The notes under the pieces were generated by a model. It did not search any database and was not told where the DNA came from. It saw nothing but the letters and a program-made list of their open reading frames with translations. The translations under genes and the position numbers were made by a program. From contig OX638346.1 in NCBI GenBank assembly GCA_951813515.1, positions 1 to 64,000 of the forward strand: 64,000 nt of DNA, written 5' to 3'. This document shows positions 45,575 to 55,547 of the stretch, piece by piece. Position 1 is the first letter of the stretch, and each line of letters begins with the position of its first letter. Origin of the DNA: an uncultured Pseudomonadales bacterium (GTDB lineage Bacteria; Pseudomonadota; Gammaproteobacteria; Pseudomonadales; Azotimanducaceae).

Positions 45575-46446
45575 ACCTGCGCGATCTCCAGTACCTGGTG
45601 GCCGTCGCCGAGCATCGTCACTTCGGACGCGCTGCCGACGCCTGTTTTGTCAGCCAGCCGACCCTCTCGACCCAGATCAAGAAACTCGAAGAGCGACTCG
45701 GCGTGACGCTGATCGAGCGGGGCAACCGCCGGGTGATGCTGACGCCGGTGGGAGAGTCCATCGTCGCCCAGGCCGCGCGCGTGCTGCGCGATGCGGACGA
45801 ACTCGTGCAAATCGCCGAGCAGCATCGCGACCCGTTCGGCGGCGAGTTGCGGCTCGGCGTCATTCCCACCGTCGCACCCTACCTGCTGCCGAAGATACTG
45901 CCGTCCATCCGACGGTCGTTTCCGAAGCTCTCCCTGCAGTTGGCGGAAGCGCAAACGGCATCGCTTCTTTCCCTGCTCGAAGACGGAAACCTCGACGCCG
46001 CGGTGCTCGCGTTGCCTGTCGGCCAGGACGGATGCTCCGAGCGAAAACTGTATTCGGAGCCGTTTCTCCTCGCCGCCGGCAAAGGGCATCCCAAGGCGCG
46101 GCGAAAGACCGTGACGCTCGATGACCTGAACGACGAACAGGTGCTGCTGCTCGAGGACGGGCACTGCCTTCGGGACCAGGCCCTCGACGTGTGCAAGACG
46201 CACAAGGCGGTGGAAAACACCAACTTCCGCGCCACGAGCCTCGAGACGTTGCGCCAGATGGTCGCCGCTGACATCGGCATCACGCTGATGCCTGCGCTCG
46301 CAGCGACCGGCGGCGATAGCGTGAGTTACATTCCGTTCCGGGACGACGCGCCGCATCGCGACATTGGACTGTGTTGGCGCGTCAGTTCACCCCGGCGCGC
46401 GCTTTTCGACGCGCTGTCGGAGTGCGTGGTCGGAACGCTCAACTGA
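45571..46446 (+). CDS. oxyR: OxyR-type LysR regulator of peroxide response
   Basis: A protein of 291 residues. The N-terminal LysR helix-turn-helix is [40 protein letters not shown]. The regulatory domain contains the redox site [17 protein letters not shown], with cysteines at 199 and 208, identical in numbering to the disulfide pair of E. coli OxyR. It senses hydrogen peroxide and activates antioxidant genes. The GTG start overlaps the ChaC stop by four bases. Its regulon cannot be seen here. Confidence 0.93.
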   Translation: [291 protein letters not shown]

Positions 46447-46523
46447 GTCACGCACCCGGCGGTTCCTTGTGTATTCGAGCGATGGCTCCGGGACCATGCC
46501 AGGTCCGATTCATGCATTCGGTC

Positions 46524-47831
46524 TCACTCCGACTGCAGCGCGGCCACCGGGTCCATGCGCGCCGCCGAGAGCGCCGGATAGACGCCGAACCCCACCGCTA
46601 TCGCCACGCAGACGACCACCGCCAGCGCGATCACGGGCAACGACCAGGCGACCGCCCAACCTGCGAAAGCAGCGATCACATAGGCAATAACCACGCCCAG
46701 TGCGACGCCTGCGGCCGCGCCCAACAGCGCGATCACGGCGGTTTCGACCAGGAACTGGCGCACCACGTCCGTCTCGCGCGCCCCGATCGCGCGCAGCAGA
46801 CCGATTTCCGAACGGCGTTCCATCACGCTCGCCAGCATGATGTTCATGATGCCGATGCCGCCCACCAGTAGCGAGATGCCAGCGACGGCCGACATGACGA
46901 TAGTGAATATCCACTGCGTCTGCGTCTGCTGCGCCAGGAGCCTCGCGGGAATCGTCATTCGCGTGTCCTTCTGGCCGCCGTGGCGCCGGTCCAGCAGGTG
47001 CTGCACGGCCTGGGCCGCTGCCGCCGGAGAGACGTCATCCGCCACCTGGATCTTCAGTGCGCTGAGCTCGGCCTCCATGAACCCCATGCGCAAACGCCGT
47101 AAACCCGTCTGCAGCGGGAGGTAGACGCGGTCGTTTTCCCCGCCGACCTCACGGCCCTGAAACTCGCCCTCGGGTAGCTGTCGATCCTGCAGGACAGCCA
47201 CGACCTTGAGCCACAGGTGGTTGACCTTGACGAGACCGCCCAGCGCACCGCCCCTGGGAAACAGCTCGTTCGCGATGTTGCCGCCCAGCACGGCCACCTG
47301 CGCGAAACGCGCATCGTCCGCCGCGTCGAACAGCACGCCTTCTCCCGCATCGAGCTGCGTCATGCCGAAGTAGGAGGGGCTCACGGCCCACGCTTCAGCG
47401 TGACTTTGCCCCTGGTGGGAGAACAGGTCCCACACGCTGATCCTGCGAATCCCCGCCCAGTCTTCCAAGAAGGGCAACGTGTCCGCCATGGCGAGCGCAT
47501 CTGACACCGAGAGTCCCGCCGAGTGCTGTCGCGTGTCCCGCTTCGACTCTCCCCGGGGGTCGTCCGCCTCGACGATCAAGTTCCGCACCCCCATCCCCTC
47601 GATCATCGCCAGCGCCTCCCGGCGTCCCCCCTCGCTGACCGCGATCATGGCAATCACGGCGCCGACGCCGAAGATCATCCCGAGCAGCGTCAGCGCCGAG
47701 CGCAACCTGTGGTGGGCCAGTTGTCCCAGCGCCTGCCGGACATCGGGTCGCAGCCGCCTGCCGGTGTCCACGATGAATCTGCGGGAGACTTCGACCCACC
47801 GGATCGCCGTGTGCGCGTATCGCCGGATCAT
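46524..47831 (-). CDS. ABC transporter permease, FtsX/MacB type
   Basis: A protein of 435 residues. One N-terminal helix (LTLLGMIFGVGAVIAMIAVSEGGR) precedes a periplasmic MacB-core domain, and three C-terminal helices (VMSAVAGISLLVGGIGIMNIMLASVMERRSEIGLLRAIGA is the conserved third region) end it. This is the MacB-type permease split from its ATPase, which is encoded upstream at 51184-51888. Its ATG overlaps the stop of the third adaptor (ATGA). These pumps couple ATP use to periplasmic mechanotransmission and export lipids, toxins or macrolides; the substrate is open. Confidence 0.9.
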   Translation of the reverse strand: MIRRYAHTAIRWVEVSRRFIVDTGRRLRPDVRQALGQLAHHRLRSALTLLGMIFGVGAVIAMIAVSEGGRREALAMIEGMGVRNLIVEADDPRGESKRDTRQHSAGLSVSDALAMADTLPFLEDWAGIRRISVWDLFSHQGQSHAEAWAVSPSYFGMTQLDAGEGVLFDAADDARFAQVAVLGGNIANELFPRGGALGGLVKVNHLWLKVVAVLQDRQLPEGEFQGREVGGENDRVYLPLQTGLRRLRMGFMEAELSALKIQVADDVSPAAAAQAVQHLLDRRHGGQKDTRMTIPARLLAQQTQTQWIFTIVMSAVAGISLLVGGIGIMNIMLASVMERRSEIGLLRAIGARETDVVRQFLVETAVIALLGAAAGVALGVVIAYVIAAFAGWAVAWSLPVIALAVVVCVAIAVGFGVYPALSAARMDPVAALQSE

Positions 47832-49060
47832 CAGCTCGCGCTTCGCGGCGCCGAGACGGCCACCTGCTCCCCGGACACCAGGCCCCGGGTGACTTCCACC
47901 AGCGTCGGACTGCGATGTCCCAGGTCAACCTGTCTCGGCAGCGGGTCCCCCTGCTCCAGCACGTAGATGAAGGCCTGATCCTGTTCAAAGAACACGGCCT
48001 GCTGCGGCAGCAGAAAAGCGTCGCGAACGGTACCGGTCGTAATGGTCGCCGTCAGGCTGCTGCCCACGCGCATCACCTCCGGATCCACCCGGTCGATCTC
48101 CGCTTCGACAACGAAATACTTCTGCGGATCGCTACGGTCCCGGGGAACTGCGACGGGTGAAACGCTTGAAATGCGGGCGGCGAAATCGCGCTCGACTTCA
48201 CTGTCGATGCGCAGCGCGACGGGCTGATCCGGTTCGATCCCCACCGCGTCGACTTCCGGCACGTATATCCTCGCCCTGACCTTGCCGCGTATCGGCAGCA
48301 ACCCCACCGCCCGGCCCGGGAATACCGACTGTCCCTTGGAGAGCTTTCGACCCCAGGGCGTGCGCGCGTACACGAACGTCCCGTCGGCCGGACTGTGCAA
48401 CGCCATCTGGGCCAGCGCCGAGTCCTGCTTGGCGAGTTTGTCCTGGCTCGCGTCGCGGCCGCTCTCGATGCGACGCTGCTCGGCGAAGGAACGCTGGTCG
48501 TGCGTGATCGCCTGCCAAGCGTAGTACGCCTCCTCCACGCCCAGGTAGGCAAGGTCACCCAGGGCATCGATGTATTCGTTGCGGCTCATCAGGCGGGGAT
48601 CTATCGTCACGTACGTCTCGGCAATGTCGGTCTCGTCCTCGACGCGCTCCGTCTCGTGGCCGATGCGGGTGCGGTCGATCACACTCCTGCGCACATGGCT
48701 GTCGATCTGCAGATCGCTGTCCACGACTTCCAGCACGCTGATCTCGCGCTGCACCAGCACTTCGCTGTCGTCGAACCGCACCACCACCTGTCCCTTCCTG
48801 ACCTCCGAGTACTCCGGCACCATCCAGGTGATGTTGAAACGCATGTCGATGTTGCTCGGCATGCGAATGGCAATGGATTCGGACGGCACCAGTTCTCCCC
48901 TCGCGCGCACCACAAAGGTATGGTCCTGCGCGGTCGCGGAAATAGTCGGCAGGAGGGACGACGAATCCCCGCAACCCGCCACGGCCACTGCGGCGATCAG
49001 CAACCGCCGACATGCCCGCGCCGGTCGGCGCGGCGGCGAGATCCATACTCGATGACTCAC
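47831..49060 (-). CDS. HlyD-type adaptor lipoprotein (third adaptor of ABC exporter)
   Basis: A protein of 409 residues with a GTG start that overlaps the stop of the second adaptor (GTGA). A lipobox AVAGC marks a lipoprotein. The barrel-sandwich half-motifs begin VVRARGELVPSESIAIRMPSNI, a coiled-coil hairpin spans about residues 140-230, and the second half-motif includes GTFVYARTPWGRKLSKGQSVFPG near 240. The end IYVLEQGDPLPRQVDLGHRSPTLVEVTRGLVSGEQV is typical of MacA/HlyD-like membrane-proximal domains. Compared with the other two adaptors it has a longer hairpin and lipid anchor, so the three are not simple copies. Confidence 0.86.
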   Translation of the reverse strand: MSHRVWISPPRRPARACRRLLIAAVAVAGCGDSSSLLPTISATAQDHTFVVRARGELVPSESIAIRMPSNIDMRFNITWMVPEYSEVRKGQVVVRFDDSEVLVQREISVLEVVDSDLQIDSHVRRSVIDRTRIGHETERVEDETDIAETYVTIDPRLMSRNEYIDALGDLAYLGVEEAYYAWQAITHDQRSFAEQRRIESGRDASQDKLAKQDSALAQMALHSPADGTFVYARTPWGRKLSKGQSVFPGRAVGLLPIRGKVRARIYVPEVDAVGIEPDQPVALRIDSEVERDFAARISSVSPVAVPRDRSDPQKYFVVEAEIDRVDPEVMRVGSSLTATITTGTVRDAFLLPQQAVFFEQDQAFIYVLEQGDPLPRQVDLGHRSPTLVEVTRGLVSGEQVAVSAPRSAS

Positions 49061-50211
49061 AGGCGCACCATGTCGCCTTCTCTCAGGCCACCTTCCACGA
49101 TGAACATGTCCGCGCTGCGCTCGCCGAGCAGGACCGGTTGCCAGCCCTTTCCCCGCAGCACGACTCCAGGCGATCCCGAGCGGTAAACGAGCACTGATGC
49201 CGGGATGGCAAACGCTTCCTTCAGCATCGAAAGCTCCACCTCGATCTGCACCGACATGCCGAGCCTGAGCACGGGCGGCTGGCCGGGATCAACCTCTGCG
49301 GTGATGTCTCGCACTATGGAATCGGAATATTTCGACCGGCGGCGAACGGTGTTGGCCACTTGGCTGACGCGACCGACCAGATCCGCCTCCCCGCCCGAAT
49401 CGATGGCGATGCGCACTCGCTGGCCCACGGCGAGGCGCGCGGCGGCATGCTCGTGAATCTCCGCCTGCACGGCCAGTCGACTGTCGTCCGCGAGCCGCAC
49501 CACCACCAGTCCGGGGTGCACGGAGGCATTCACGTCCACCTTGTTGCCCTCGTAATCCGTGCCAAGCACCACCAGTCCGGCCCTGGGCGCCCTGATCGTA
49601 AACGATGCGAGTTCCTTTTGAACCGACGCAAGCTTCACCTCGAGCTGGCGCACGCCAGTCTCGAGTTCCTGCCGCCTCGCCTCCCTTAGCCGAAGGCTCA
49701 ATGCCTGACGTTCCCGCGCCCGCCCCATGAGAAGGTTCGCGATGCGTCTCTCCTCGACGAGTTTTCTGTATTCGACTCCGGGAATCAGTTCCTCGGGCTG
49801 TTCCGCCTTCCGATCCGACTTCCTGGCTTCGCTTTCCGCCGCCGCGAGGGCTACCCTTTCGTCCTCGATCTCCTGCCTCTGCTTCTCGTCAAGCGACAGG
49901 AGTTCGCTCCGCTGCCCGGCCAATTGCCCGGACACGCGAGCCAAGTCGTCGTCCAGGTTGCTGCTGTCGAACCGGACAAGCAGGTCGCCCTCCCCGACCC
50001 TTTGACCCTCCTGCGCCAGTTCGGCAATGGTCGTCTGCCAGTTGCTGCTCGGCGGCGGACCGAAACGCAGCACCTCGGTCGAGACGACGATGCCGCTCGT
50101 AGCGACCGTAACCGGACGATCTGCCAGGTGCACCTCGAAGAACTGTTCGGCGGCCGCGCTGGAGCGCGCGAGCAGCAAGAGAAGCAGCACCCCACATGAA
50201 AATCGCTTCAT
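49057..50211 (-). CDS. HlyD-type adaptor (second adaptor of ABC exporter)
   Basis: A protein of 384 residues from the ATG at 50211, which overlaps the stop of the first adaptor (ATGA); the longer frame to 50343 is antisense-style extension into it. A signal peptide (GVLLLLLLARSSAAA) exports it. A lipoyl-like half starts STEVLRFGPP, a predicted coiled coil rich in Glu/Arg spans about 105-195, and the beta-barrel follows with VVLGTDYEGNKVDVNASVHPG. It lacks a lipobox, unlike the third adaptor. Its role as a periplasmic bridge to an outer-membrane channel is family knowledge; no channel is encoded in the operon. Confidence 0.86.
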   Translation of the reverse strand: MKRFSCGVLLLLLLARSSAAAEQFFEVHLADRPVTVATSGIVVSTEVLRFGPPPSSNWQTTIAELAQEGQRVGEGDLLVRFDSSNLDDDLARVSGQLAGQRSELLSLDEKQRQEIEDERVALAAAESEARKSDRKAEQPEELIPGVEYRKLVEERRIANLLMGRARERQALSLRLREARRQELETGVRQLEVKLASVQKELASFTIRAPRAGLVVLGTDYEGNKVDVNASVHPGLVVVRLADDSRLAVQAEIHEHAAARLAVGQRVRIAIDSGGEADLVGRVSQVANTVRRRSKYSDSIVRDITAEVDPGQPPVLRLGMSVQIEVELSMLKEAFAIPASVLVYRSGSPGVVLRGKGWQPVLLGERSADMFIVEGGLREGDMVRL

Positions 50212-51203
50212 CGGTCGAGCTCCGCCATGACGGACATTCCCGGCATGAACACATTCGGCATGTCCTCGACGGGCACGGCGGTGACGTCGAAGTAGCCGCC
50301 CCGGCTCCAGGCCTCGCGCTCTGTCGCCTGGTTGGAGGTCCAATCCACGATCGCGACGATGGACGGCGTCGGGATCGCGTCGGCGACGACGACGATCCTC
50401 GTGCCCACGGGCAGTTTCAGTATGTCCGCCTCGTGGACCCGGAACCGGAACCGGAGATCTTCGCGGCTGGCGACGTGCGCGATGAGGGAGCCGCTGGAAA
50501 GGGTATCTCCGGGAAAGGTCTTGCGTCCCGTGAACTCGCTTTCGGCATAGATCAGGAAACCCGCCTTGGTCGCATGCACTTGTGTCCGTGCCAAGGCATC
50601 GCGCATGCGCGTCGCCTCCAACTCGGCCCTCGCGACCGCCAGTTTCATCGACTCCTGCGCGCCGGTATTCTCCGCCTTCTTGTCGGCGAACTCTGCCCGC
50701 GCGCGCTCCAGCGCCTGTTCGGCGGTGGCGAGGGTCAACTGCGCGCGAGAGTGGATCAGGCGTGAAGTCGCGGTCGGCGGCACTTCGGCATCGATCCGCG
50801 CGAGGCGCACCGCCGACTCCGCCCTGAGGACCGCCGTTTCCGCATCCATGATCGCGAGATCCAGTTCAGCCTGCCGCCGTTCGTTCTCCTGCCGGCGCCT
50901 GTCAAGGTCGATGGTCGCCTGCTCTTCCCGCGCGATCAGTTGCCCGGGGTCGAGTCGAACGATCAGGTCACCCACGGACACGTTGCTGCCTTCCGGGGCC
51001 ATCCATTCGATGCTTCTCTGCCAAGCGCCCGGCAGACGGGGCATTTCCACGGTCTGCGCCTGGCCGTCTTCAACAATGCCGGTCAGATATGGTGGCGCGG
51101 CGTCCGCGGATGTGATCCACAGCATCAGCGCCGGGACCAGGAAAGCGAAGCACCGTTCCGCCGGGCGGCTCGCCGAACGGCGCTCAGTTTCGCGCGCGAT
51201 CAT
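50208..51203 (-). CDS. HlyD-type adaptor (first adaptor of ABC exporter)
   Basis: A protein of 331 residues from the ATG at 51203, with AGGTGG just upstream; frames from 51266 and 51218 are alternatives. It overlaps the ATPase gene by 20 bases. A hydrophobic segment (FLVPALMLWITSADA) serves as signal sequence. A lipoyl half GSNVSVGDLIVRLDPGQL is followed by a coiled coil (residues about 85-190, Glu/Arg rich). The second half is ATKAGFLIYAESEFTGRKTFPGDTL, and a barrel domain ends in MSVMAELDR. Sequence differs from both other adaptors, so three distinct proteins occupy one operon. Confidence 0.85.
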   Translation of the reverse strand: MIARETERRSASRPAERCFAFLVPALMLWITSADAAPPYLTGIVEDGQAQTVEMPRLPGAWQRSIEWMAPEGSNVSVGDLIVRLDPGQLIAREEQATIDLDRRRQENERRQAELDLAIMDAETAVLRAESAVRLARIDAEVPPTATSRLIHSRAQLTLATAEQALERARAEFADKKAENTGAQESMKLAVARAELEATRMRDALARTQVHATKAGFLIYAESEFTGRKTFPGDTLSSGSLIAHVASREDLRFRFRVHEADILKLPVGTRIVVVADAIPTPSIVAIVDWTSNQATEREAWSRGGYFDVTAVPVEDMPNVFMPGMSVMAELDR

Positions 51204-51888
51204 GTTCCACCTTGCCATCGCGCATGCGCACGACGCGCCGGGCATGGGCGGCAATCTCGTTTTCATGGGTGACCATCAGGATCGTCTGGCCTTCCCGGCT
51301 GAACTCGCCGAACAGTGACATGAGGTCTTGGGAAGTTCTCGAATCCAGGTTGCCCGTCGGTTCGTCCGCGAGCAACAGCGAAGGCGCCGCCACCAGGGCA
51401 CGCGCGATCGCGACGCGCTGGCGCTGACCGCCGGAAAGCTGGTTCGGGCGGTGTTGCATCCAGTCGCGCAGTCCCAGGCGAGCCAGCAGTTCCGGGCCCC
51501 GGCGCCGCGCTTCTTCCTGCGCATCGCCGTCCTGCGCGAACCTGAGCGGCAGCAGGACGTTTTCCAGCGCGGTCATACGCGGCAAAAGGTGGAAGCTCTG
51601 AAAGACGAAACCGATGTAGCGATTGCGCAGGCCGGAAAGCTGCTCATCGTTCATGCTGGACACCGGTTGGCCGAGCAATCGGTACTCGCCGAGGTCGGGC
51701 CTGTCCAGGCACCCCAGTATGTTCATCAGGGTCGACTTGCCGGAACCCGACGGCCCCATCACGGCGACGAAGTCTCCGCTATCGACCTCGAGGTCGACGT
51801 GATCGAGCGCATGCACGCGGGCCTCGCCCACCTGGAAGATGCGGCAGAGACCCGATGTCGAAATGACATTTTCCCGTCTTGTCGGCAA
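51184..51888 (-). CDS. ABC transporter ATP-binding protein, MacB/LolD type
   Basis: A protein of 234 residues with a TTG start (no ATG or GTG upstream in frame). Walker A is GPSGSGKST near residue 45, the Q-loop is FVFQSFHLLP, the signature is LSGGQRQR near 152, Walker B is LLLADEPTGNLD near 172 and the H-loop is VTHE. The DEPTGNLD spelling is typical of the MacB/LolD group that works with FtsX-type permeases. It is the first gene of the five-gene operon running to 46524, followed by adaptor one with a 20-base overlap. Confidence 0.9.
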   Translation of the reverse strand: MPTRRENVISTSGLCRIFQVGEARVHALDHVDLEVDSGDFVAVMGPSGSGKSTLMNILGCLDRPDLGEYRLLGQPVSSMNDEQLSGLRNRYIGFVFQSFHLLPRMTALENVLLPLRFAQDGDAQEEARRRGPELLARLGLRDWMQHRPNQLSGGQRQRVAIARALVAAPSLLLADEPTGNLDSRTSQDLMSLFGEFSREGQTILMVTHENEIAAHARRVVRMRDGKVEHDRARN

Positions 51889-51907
51889 GGCAAAACCCCA
51901 AAGGACC

Positions 51908-53695
51908 CTATGGCAACGGAACGGGTTCGAACTGCCTCTCGGTCAGACCCATGACGGCATTCGAACCGGCCCGTATCGCCGCGAGATGTGCACCCGCGCG
52001 CGGCAGGATAAGGGCATTGTAGAAGCGCGCAGTGACGATCTTGCCAGCGAAGAAGGACTCTTCCCCATCCCCCGCCGCAAGGTGCGCCGCAGCCACGAGA
52101 GCGCTTCGCGTCATGGCGTGCGCACCGGCAACGATGCCGCACAGCATCAGGAGATTGACCGCCCCGGCGCCCGCCGCCGGAAAGTCGTTCCCCGCGTTTG
52201 CGAGCATCCAGTCCACGCCCTGCTCCAGCCGGTCGACACCGGCGCGGTAGCTTGCAGACTGGTGCGGCAGCCGCGCGTCGACATCCCTTTCGATGTCCCG
52301 CATTTCCGCTATTAATTCGCGAATCGCCGCGCCGCCGTCCCGCAGTATCTTTCGGCCAACCAGGTCCGACGCCTGAATTCCCGTCGTCCCCTCGTATATC
52401 GTCGTGATGCGGGCGTCGCGATAGTGCTGCGCCGCACCGGTCTCCTCCACGAAGCCCGTACCGCCGAACACCTGCAACGCGAGAGAAGCGATCTGCTGCC
52501 CGGTCTCGGTGATCCAGCCCTTGATGATCGGCGTCATCAAGTCTGCGCGCGCCCGGGACCGTGCGCCGTCCTCGCCACGCGCAGCGCGATCGAGATAGGA
52601 GGCGCCGATGTATCCCACCGCGCGCATCGCTTCGATCTGCGCCTTCATTTCCATCAACATGCGGCGCACATCCGGGTGGTGGATGATGGTGACGGGATCG
52701 TCGTCACCGGGAAGGCTGCCCTGCACCCTTTCCTGCGCATACTGCAGCGCGTGCTGGTAGGCGCGCTCCGCCACGGCCAGGCCCTGCAACCCGACACCGA
52801 TCCGGGCCCGGTTCATCATCGTGAACATGCAGGCGAGGCCGCTATGCGCTTCGCCAACCAGGTAACCGACGGCGCGGTCGTACTGCATGACGCAGGTCGG
52901 GCTACCGTGAATGCCGAGCTTGTGTTCGATCGATACGGCCTTGACGCGGTTGGGCGGCCCCAGACTACCGTCCGCTTCCACCAGGACCTTGGGCACCAGG
53001 AACAGGCTGATTCCCCGGACGCCAGGGGGCGCGTCCGGCAAACGCGCCAGCACGAGATGGACGATGTTGTCCGCCATGTCGTGGTCGCCGTAGGTGATGA
53101 ATATCTTCTGACCGCTTACGACATGGTGGTCGCCCTCCGGAATGGCGCTGCAGCGGATCAACGCGAGGTCGGATCCCGCCTGCGGCTCGGTGAGGTTCAT
53201 CGTACCCGTCCAGGAACCATCGACCAGGTGCGGCAGGTAGGTGGCCTTCAGGTCATCGCTGGCATGGGCCTCGATTGCCCGCGCCGCCCCGTGAGAGAGT
53301 TCCGAACAGTTCGACCAGGCAAGGTTCGCCGACTGCCACAGTTCCGACACCGCGACGGCCAGCAGTTCCGGCAACCCCTGGCCCCCGAAATCGGGATTGG
53401 CGCCGAGTCCGGTCCAACCTCCGGCGCGAAAGTGCTCAAAGGCTGTCCTGAACCCGTCCGGGACGCGCACGCCGGACCCATCCCGGTCGAGGTGGGCGCC
53501 TTCCTGGTCTCCGGCCACGTTGGTCGGCGCTATGACCTCCTCCGCCAGTGCCGCGGCCTCCTTGAGCGCCGCGCGCACCAGGTCGGGAGTCGCCTCCTCG
53601 AAGCCCGGCAACGCGTTGATCTCGAGCCAGGGGACGAGTTCCTCCAGCACGAACCACATGTCGCGGGTCGGCGCTCGGTACGCGGTCATGGGCAC
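51908..53695 (-). CDS. Acyl-CoA dehydrogenase (C-terminally extended)
   Basis: A protein of 595 residues, longer than the roughly 380 of simple acyl-CoA dehydrogenases. The extension after about residue 460 is typical of the FadE-like acyl-CoA dehydrogenases of gammaproteobacteria. The FAD-binding and substrate region is seen as MNLTEPQAGSDLA near 167 and GTTGIQASDLVGRKIL near 440, with VFGGTGFVEE near 415. It oxidises acyl-CoA to enoyl-CoA in beta-oxidation or a related route. It lies downstream of the GMC oxidoreductase on the same strand, with 55 bases between them. Confidence 0.9.
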   Translation of the reverse strand: MPMTAYRAPTRDMWFVLEELVPWLEINALPGFEEATPDLVRAALKEAAALAEEVIAPTNVAGDQEGAHLDRDGSGVRVPDGFRTAFEHFRAGGWTGLGANPDFGGQGLPELLAVAVSELWQSANLAWSNCSELSHGAARAIEAHASDDLKATYLPHLVDGSWTGTMNLTEPQAGSDLALIRCSAIPEGDHHVVSGQKIFITYGDHDMADNIVHLVLARLPDAPPGVRGISLFLVPKVLVEADGSLGPPNRVKAVSIEHKLGIHGSPTCVMQYDRAVGYLVGEAHSGLACMFTMMNRARIGVGLQGLAVAERAYQHALQYAQERVQGSLPGDDDPVTIIHHPDVRRMLMEMKAQIEAMRAVGYIGASYLDRAARGEDGARSRARADLMTPIIKGWITETGQQIASLALQVFGGTGFVEETGAAQHYRDARITTIYEGTTGIQASDLVGRKILRDGGAAIRELIAEMRDIERDVDARLPHQSASYRAGVDRLEQGVDWMLANAGNDFPAAGAGAVNLLMLCGIVAGAHAMTRSALVAAAHLAAGDGEESFFAGKIVTARFYNALILPRAGAHLAAIRAGSNAVMGLTERQFEPVPLP

Positions 53696-53750
53696 TGTCT
53701 CCGCGACGGCGCCAAAGCCCCTCGATGCCCCCGTTGTCCCAGGTGGAGCT

Positions 53751-55373
53751 TCATGCGTTGTCCTCGAGAATCATCGCCGCGCCCTTCTCCCCGATCATGA
53801 TAGTCGGCGCGTTCGTGTTGCCGGAAACGAGCGTCGGCATGACCGACGCGTCCACCACGCGCAACGCGGCGACGCCACGAACCCGCAACCGCTCGTCGAC
53901 CACCGCGTTCGCATCGCCTCCCATCTTGCAGGTGCCGACCGGGTGAAACACGGTCGAGCCCGCGCGCCGGCAATACTCGAGAATCTCGTCGTCCGACTGC
54001 GACGCGTCGCCGGGGTACATTTCGCGTTCGACATACGGAGCCAGCGACGGCGCGGCGGCCACGCGCCGGGCGATGCGTATGCCGTCAATCAGGGCGGCGC
54101 GGTCGACCTCCTCGGAGAGGAAATTCGGTCTGATCGCCGGCGCCGCGTCCGGCTCTGCGCTCTGAATGTGAATCGAGCCCGTGCTTTCCGGGCGCAACTG
54201 GCACACCCCGCACGTCATGCCCGGATCCCTTTCCAATGTTCCCCGCGGGCGCCTGGGGTCATGACTCGCGTGCGCAAAGTGAAACTGCACATCCGGCGTT
54301 TCGATCCCGGCACGCGTGCGCACGAAGCCGTGGGCGATTCCCGCCGTGTAGGTGAGCACGCCGCGACGGCGGAAAGCGTACTTCACCGCCTCCACGAGCA
54401 GGCGCGCGCCCCGCGTATCCTCGTTCAGCGTTCTCGCATCACGAACGCGCCACGCGACGGCGCTCATGTAATGGTCGCGGTAATTCTCGCCCACTCCGGG
54501 CAGGTCGCGAACGACATCAATGCCGAAACTGCGCAAGAGTTCGCCCTGGCCGATGCCGGAGAGTTCCAGCAGTTGCGGCGACTGCACCGCGCCCGCAGCC
54601 AGGATCACCTCCCTGTTGGCGGTGGCTTCGACCGTTCGGCTGCCCACCGCATAGCGAACGCCGGTCGCTCGGGCACCATTCCCTTCGACAGCCCCGGGCT
54701 CTCCGGTGAGGACACGTTGCGCCAGTGCCCGCGTGGCGATGGTGAGATTCGGGCGGCCCCGTGCCGGGTCCAGGAAGGCGCGCGCGGTGCTGACCCGCCT
54801 GCCGTTGCGCTGGGTGACCTGGTAGATGCCGAACCCTTCCTGGGATACGCCGTTGTAATCCGGGTTTTTCGGATACCCGATCTCGCCACCGGCTTCGACG
54901 AACGCATCGAGTATCGGGTGACTCTCGACCATATCGGCGACGTTAAGCTCGCCACCGTCGCCACGGAGTTCGCTGCCCCCGCGTTCGAAGTACTCGGAAC
55001 GCTTGAAGAACGGCAACACCTCCTCGAACGACCAGCCCCGGTTGCCGAGCTGCGCCCAGGTGTCGTAATCCCGCGCTTGACCGCGCACGTACAGCATGCC
55101 GTTGATGGAACTGGAGCCACCGAGCACCTTGCCCCGCGGAATGGGAATTCTGCGTCCATGGGTATTCGATTCCGGCTCGGTCTCGAAACACCAGTTCACG
55201 CTCGGCCGGTCGATCATCTGCCAGAACCCGCCAGGAATGTGGATGAGGGGGCTCCAATCCCGCCCGCCGGCTTCGAGCAGCAGCACCGAATTGCGGGAAT
55301 CCGCGCTCAACCGGTTCGCCAGCACGCAACCCGCAGAGCCCGCACCCACCACGATGTAGTCAAATTCCGGCAT
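53751..55373 (-). CDS. GMC-family flavoprotein oxidoreductase (choline dehydrogenase-like)
   Basis: A protein of 540 residues from the ATG at 55373. The Rossmann ADP-binding motif is [19 protein letters not shown] near residues 5-23. The GMC signatures are [15 protein letters not shown] near 82 and [17 protein letters not shown] near 255. The catalytic histidine is in [13 protein letters not shown] near 465, and a terminal [14 protein letters not shown] block completes the domain. It oxidises an alcohol to aldehyde with FAD and a quinone or other acceptor. It resembles choline/alcohol dehydrogenases, but alcohol identity is open; a betaine-type neighbour is absent. Confidence 0.9.
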   Translation of the reverse strand: MPEFDYIVVGAGSAGCVLANRLSADSRNSVLLLEAGGRDWSPLIHIPGGFWQMIDRPSVNWCFETEPESNTHGRRIPIPRGKVLGGSSSINGMLYVRGQARDYDTWAQLGNRGWSFEEVLPFFKRSEYFERGGSELRGDGGELNVADMVESHPILDAFVEAGGEIGYPKNPDYNGVSQEGFGIYQVTQRNGRRVSTARAFLDPARGRPNLTIATRALAQRVLTGEPGAVEGNGARATGVRYAVGSRTVEATANREVILAAGAVQSPQLLELSGIGQGELLRSFGIDVVRDLPGVGENYRDHYMSAVAWRVRDARTLNEDTRGARLLVEAVKYAFRRRGVLTYTAGIAHGFVRTRAGIETPDVQFHFAHASHDPRRPRGTLERDPGMTCGVCQLRPESTGSIHIQSAEPDAAPAIRPNFLSEEVDRAALIDGIRIARRVAAAPSLAPYVEREMYPGDASQSDDEILEYCRRAGSTVFHPVGTCKMGGDANAVVDERLRVRGVAALRVVDASVMPTLVSGNTNAPTIMIGEKGAAMILEDNA

Positions 55374-55547
55374 TGAGTCTCCGCACGTCCCGTCAGGGCA
55401 GCACAATAGTATCCGAGCGGGCGGAATCCATGCGCGAAAACAAGCGTCCCGGGTGAGCACCAGCAACACGGAACGGCTGCCTGCAGCGAAAACTCGCAAT
55501 CGCCGCAGTCGCCGAAAATAATTCCCGATCAGCAGCCAATATTGTTT

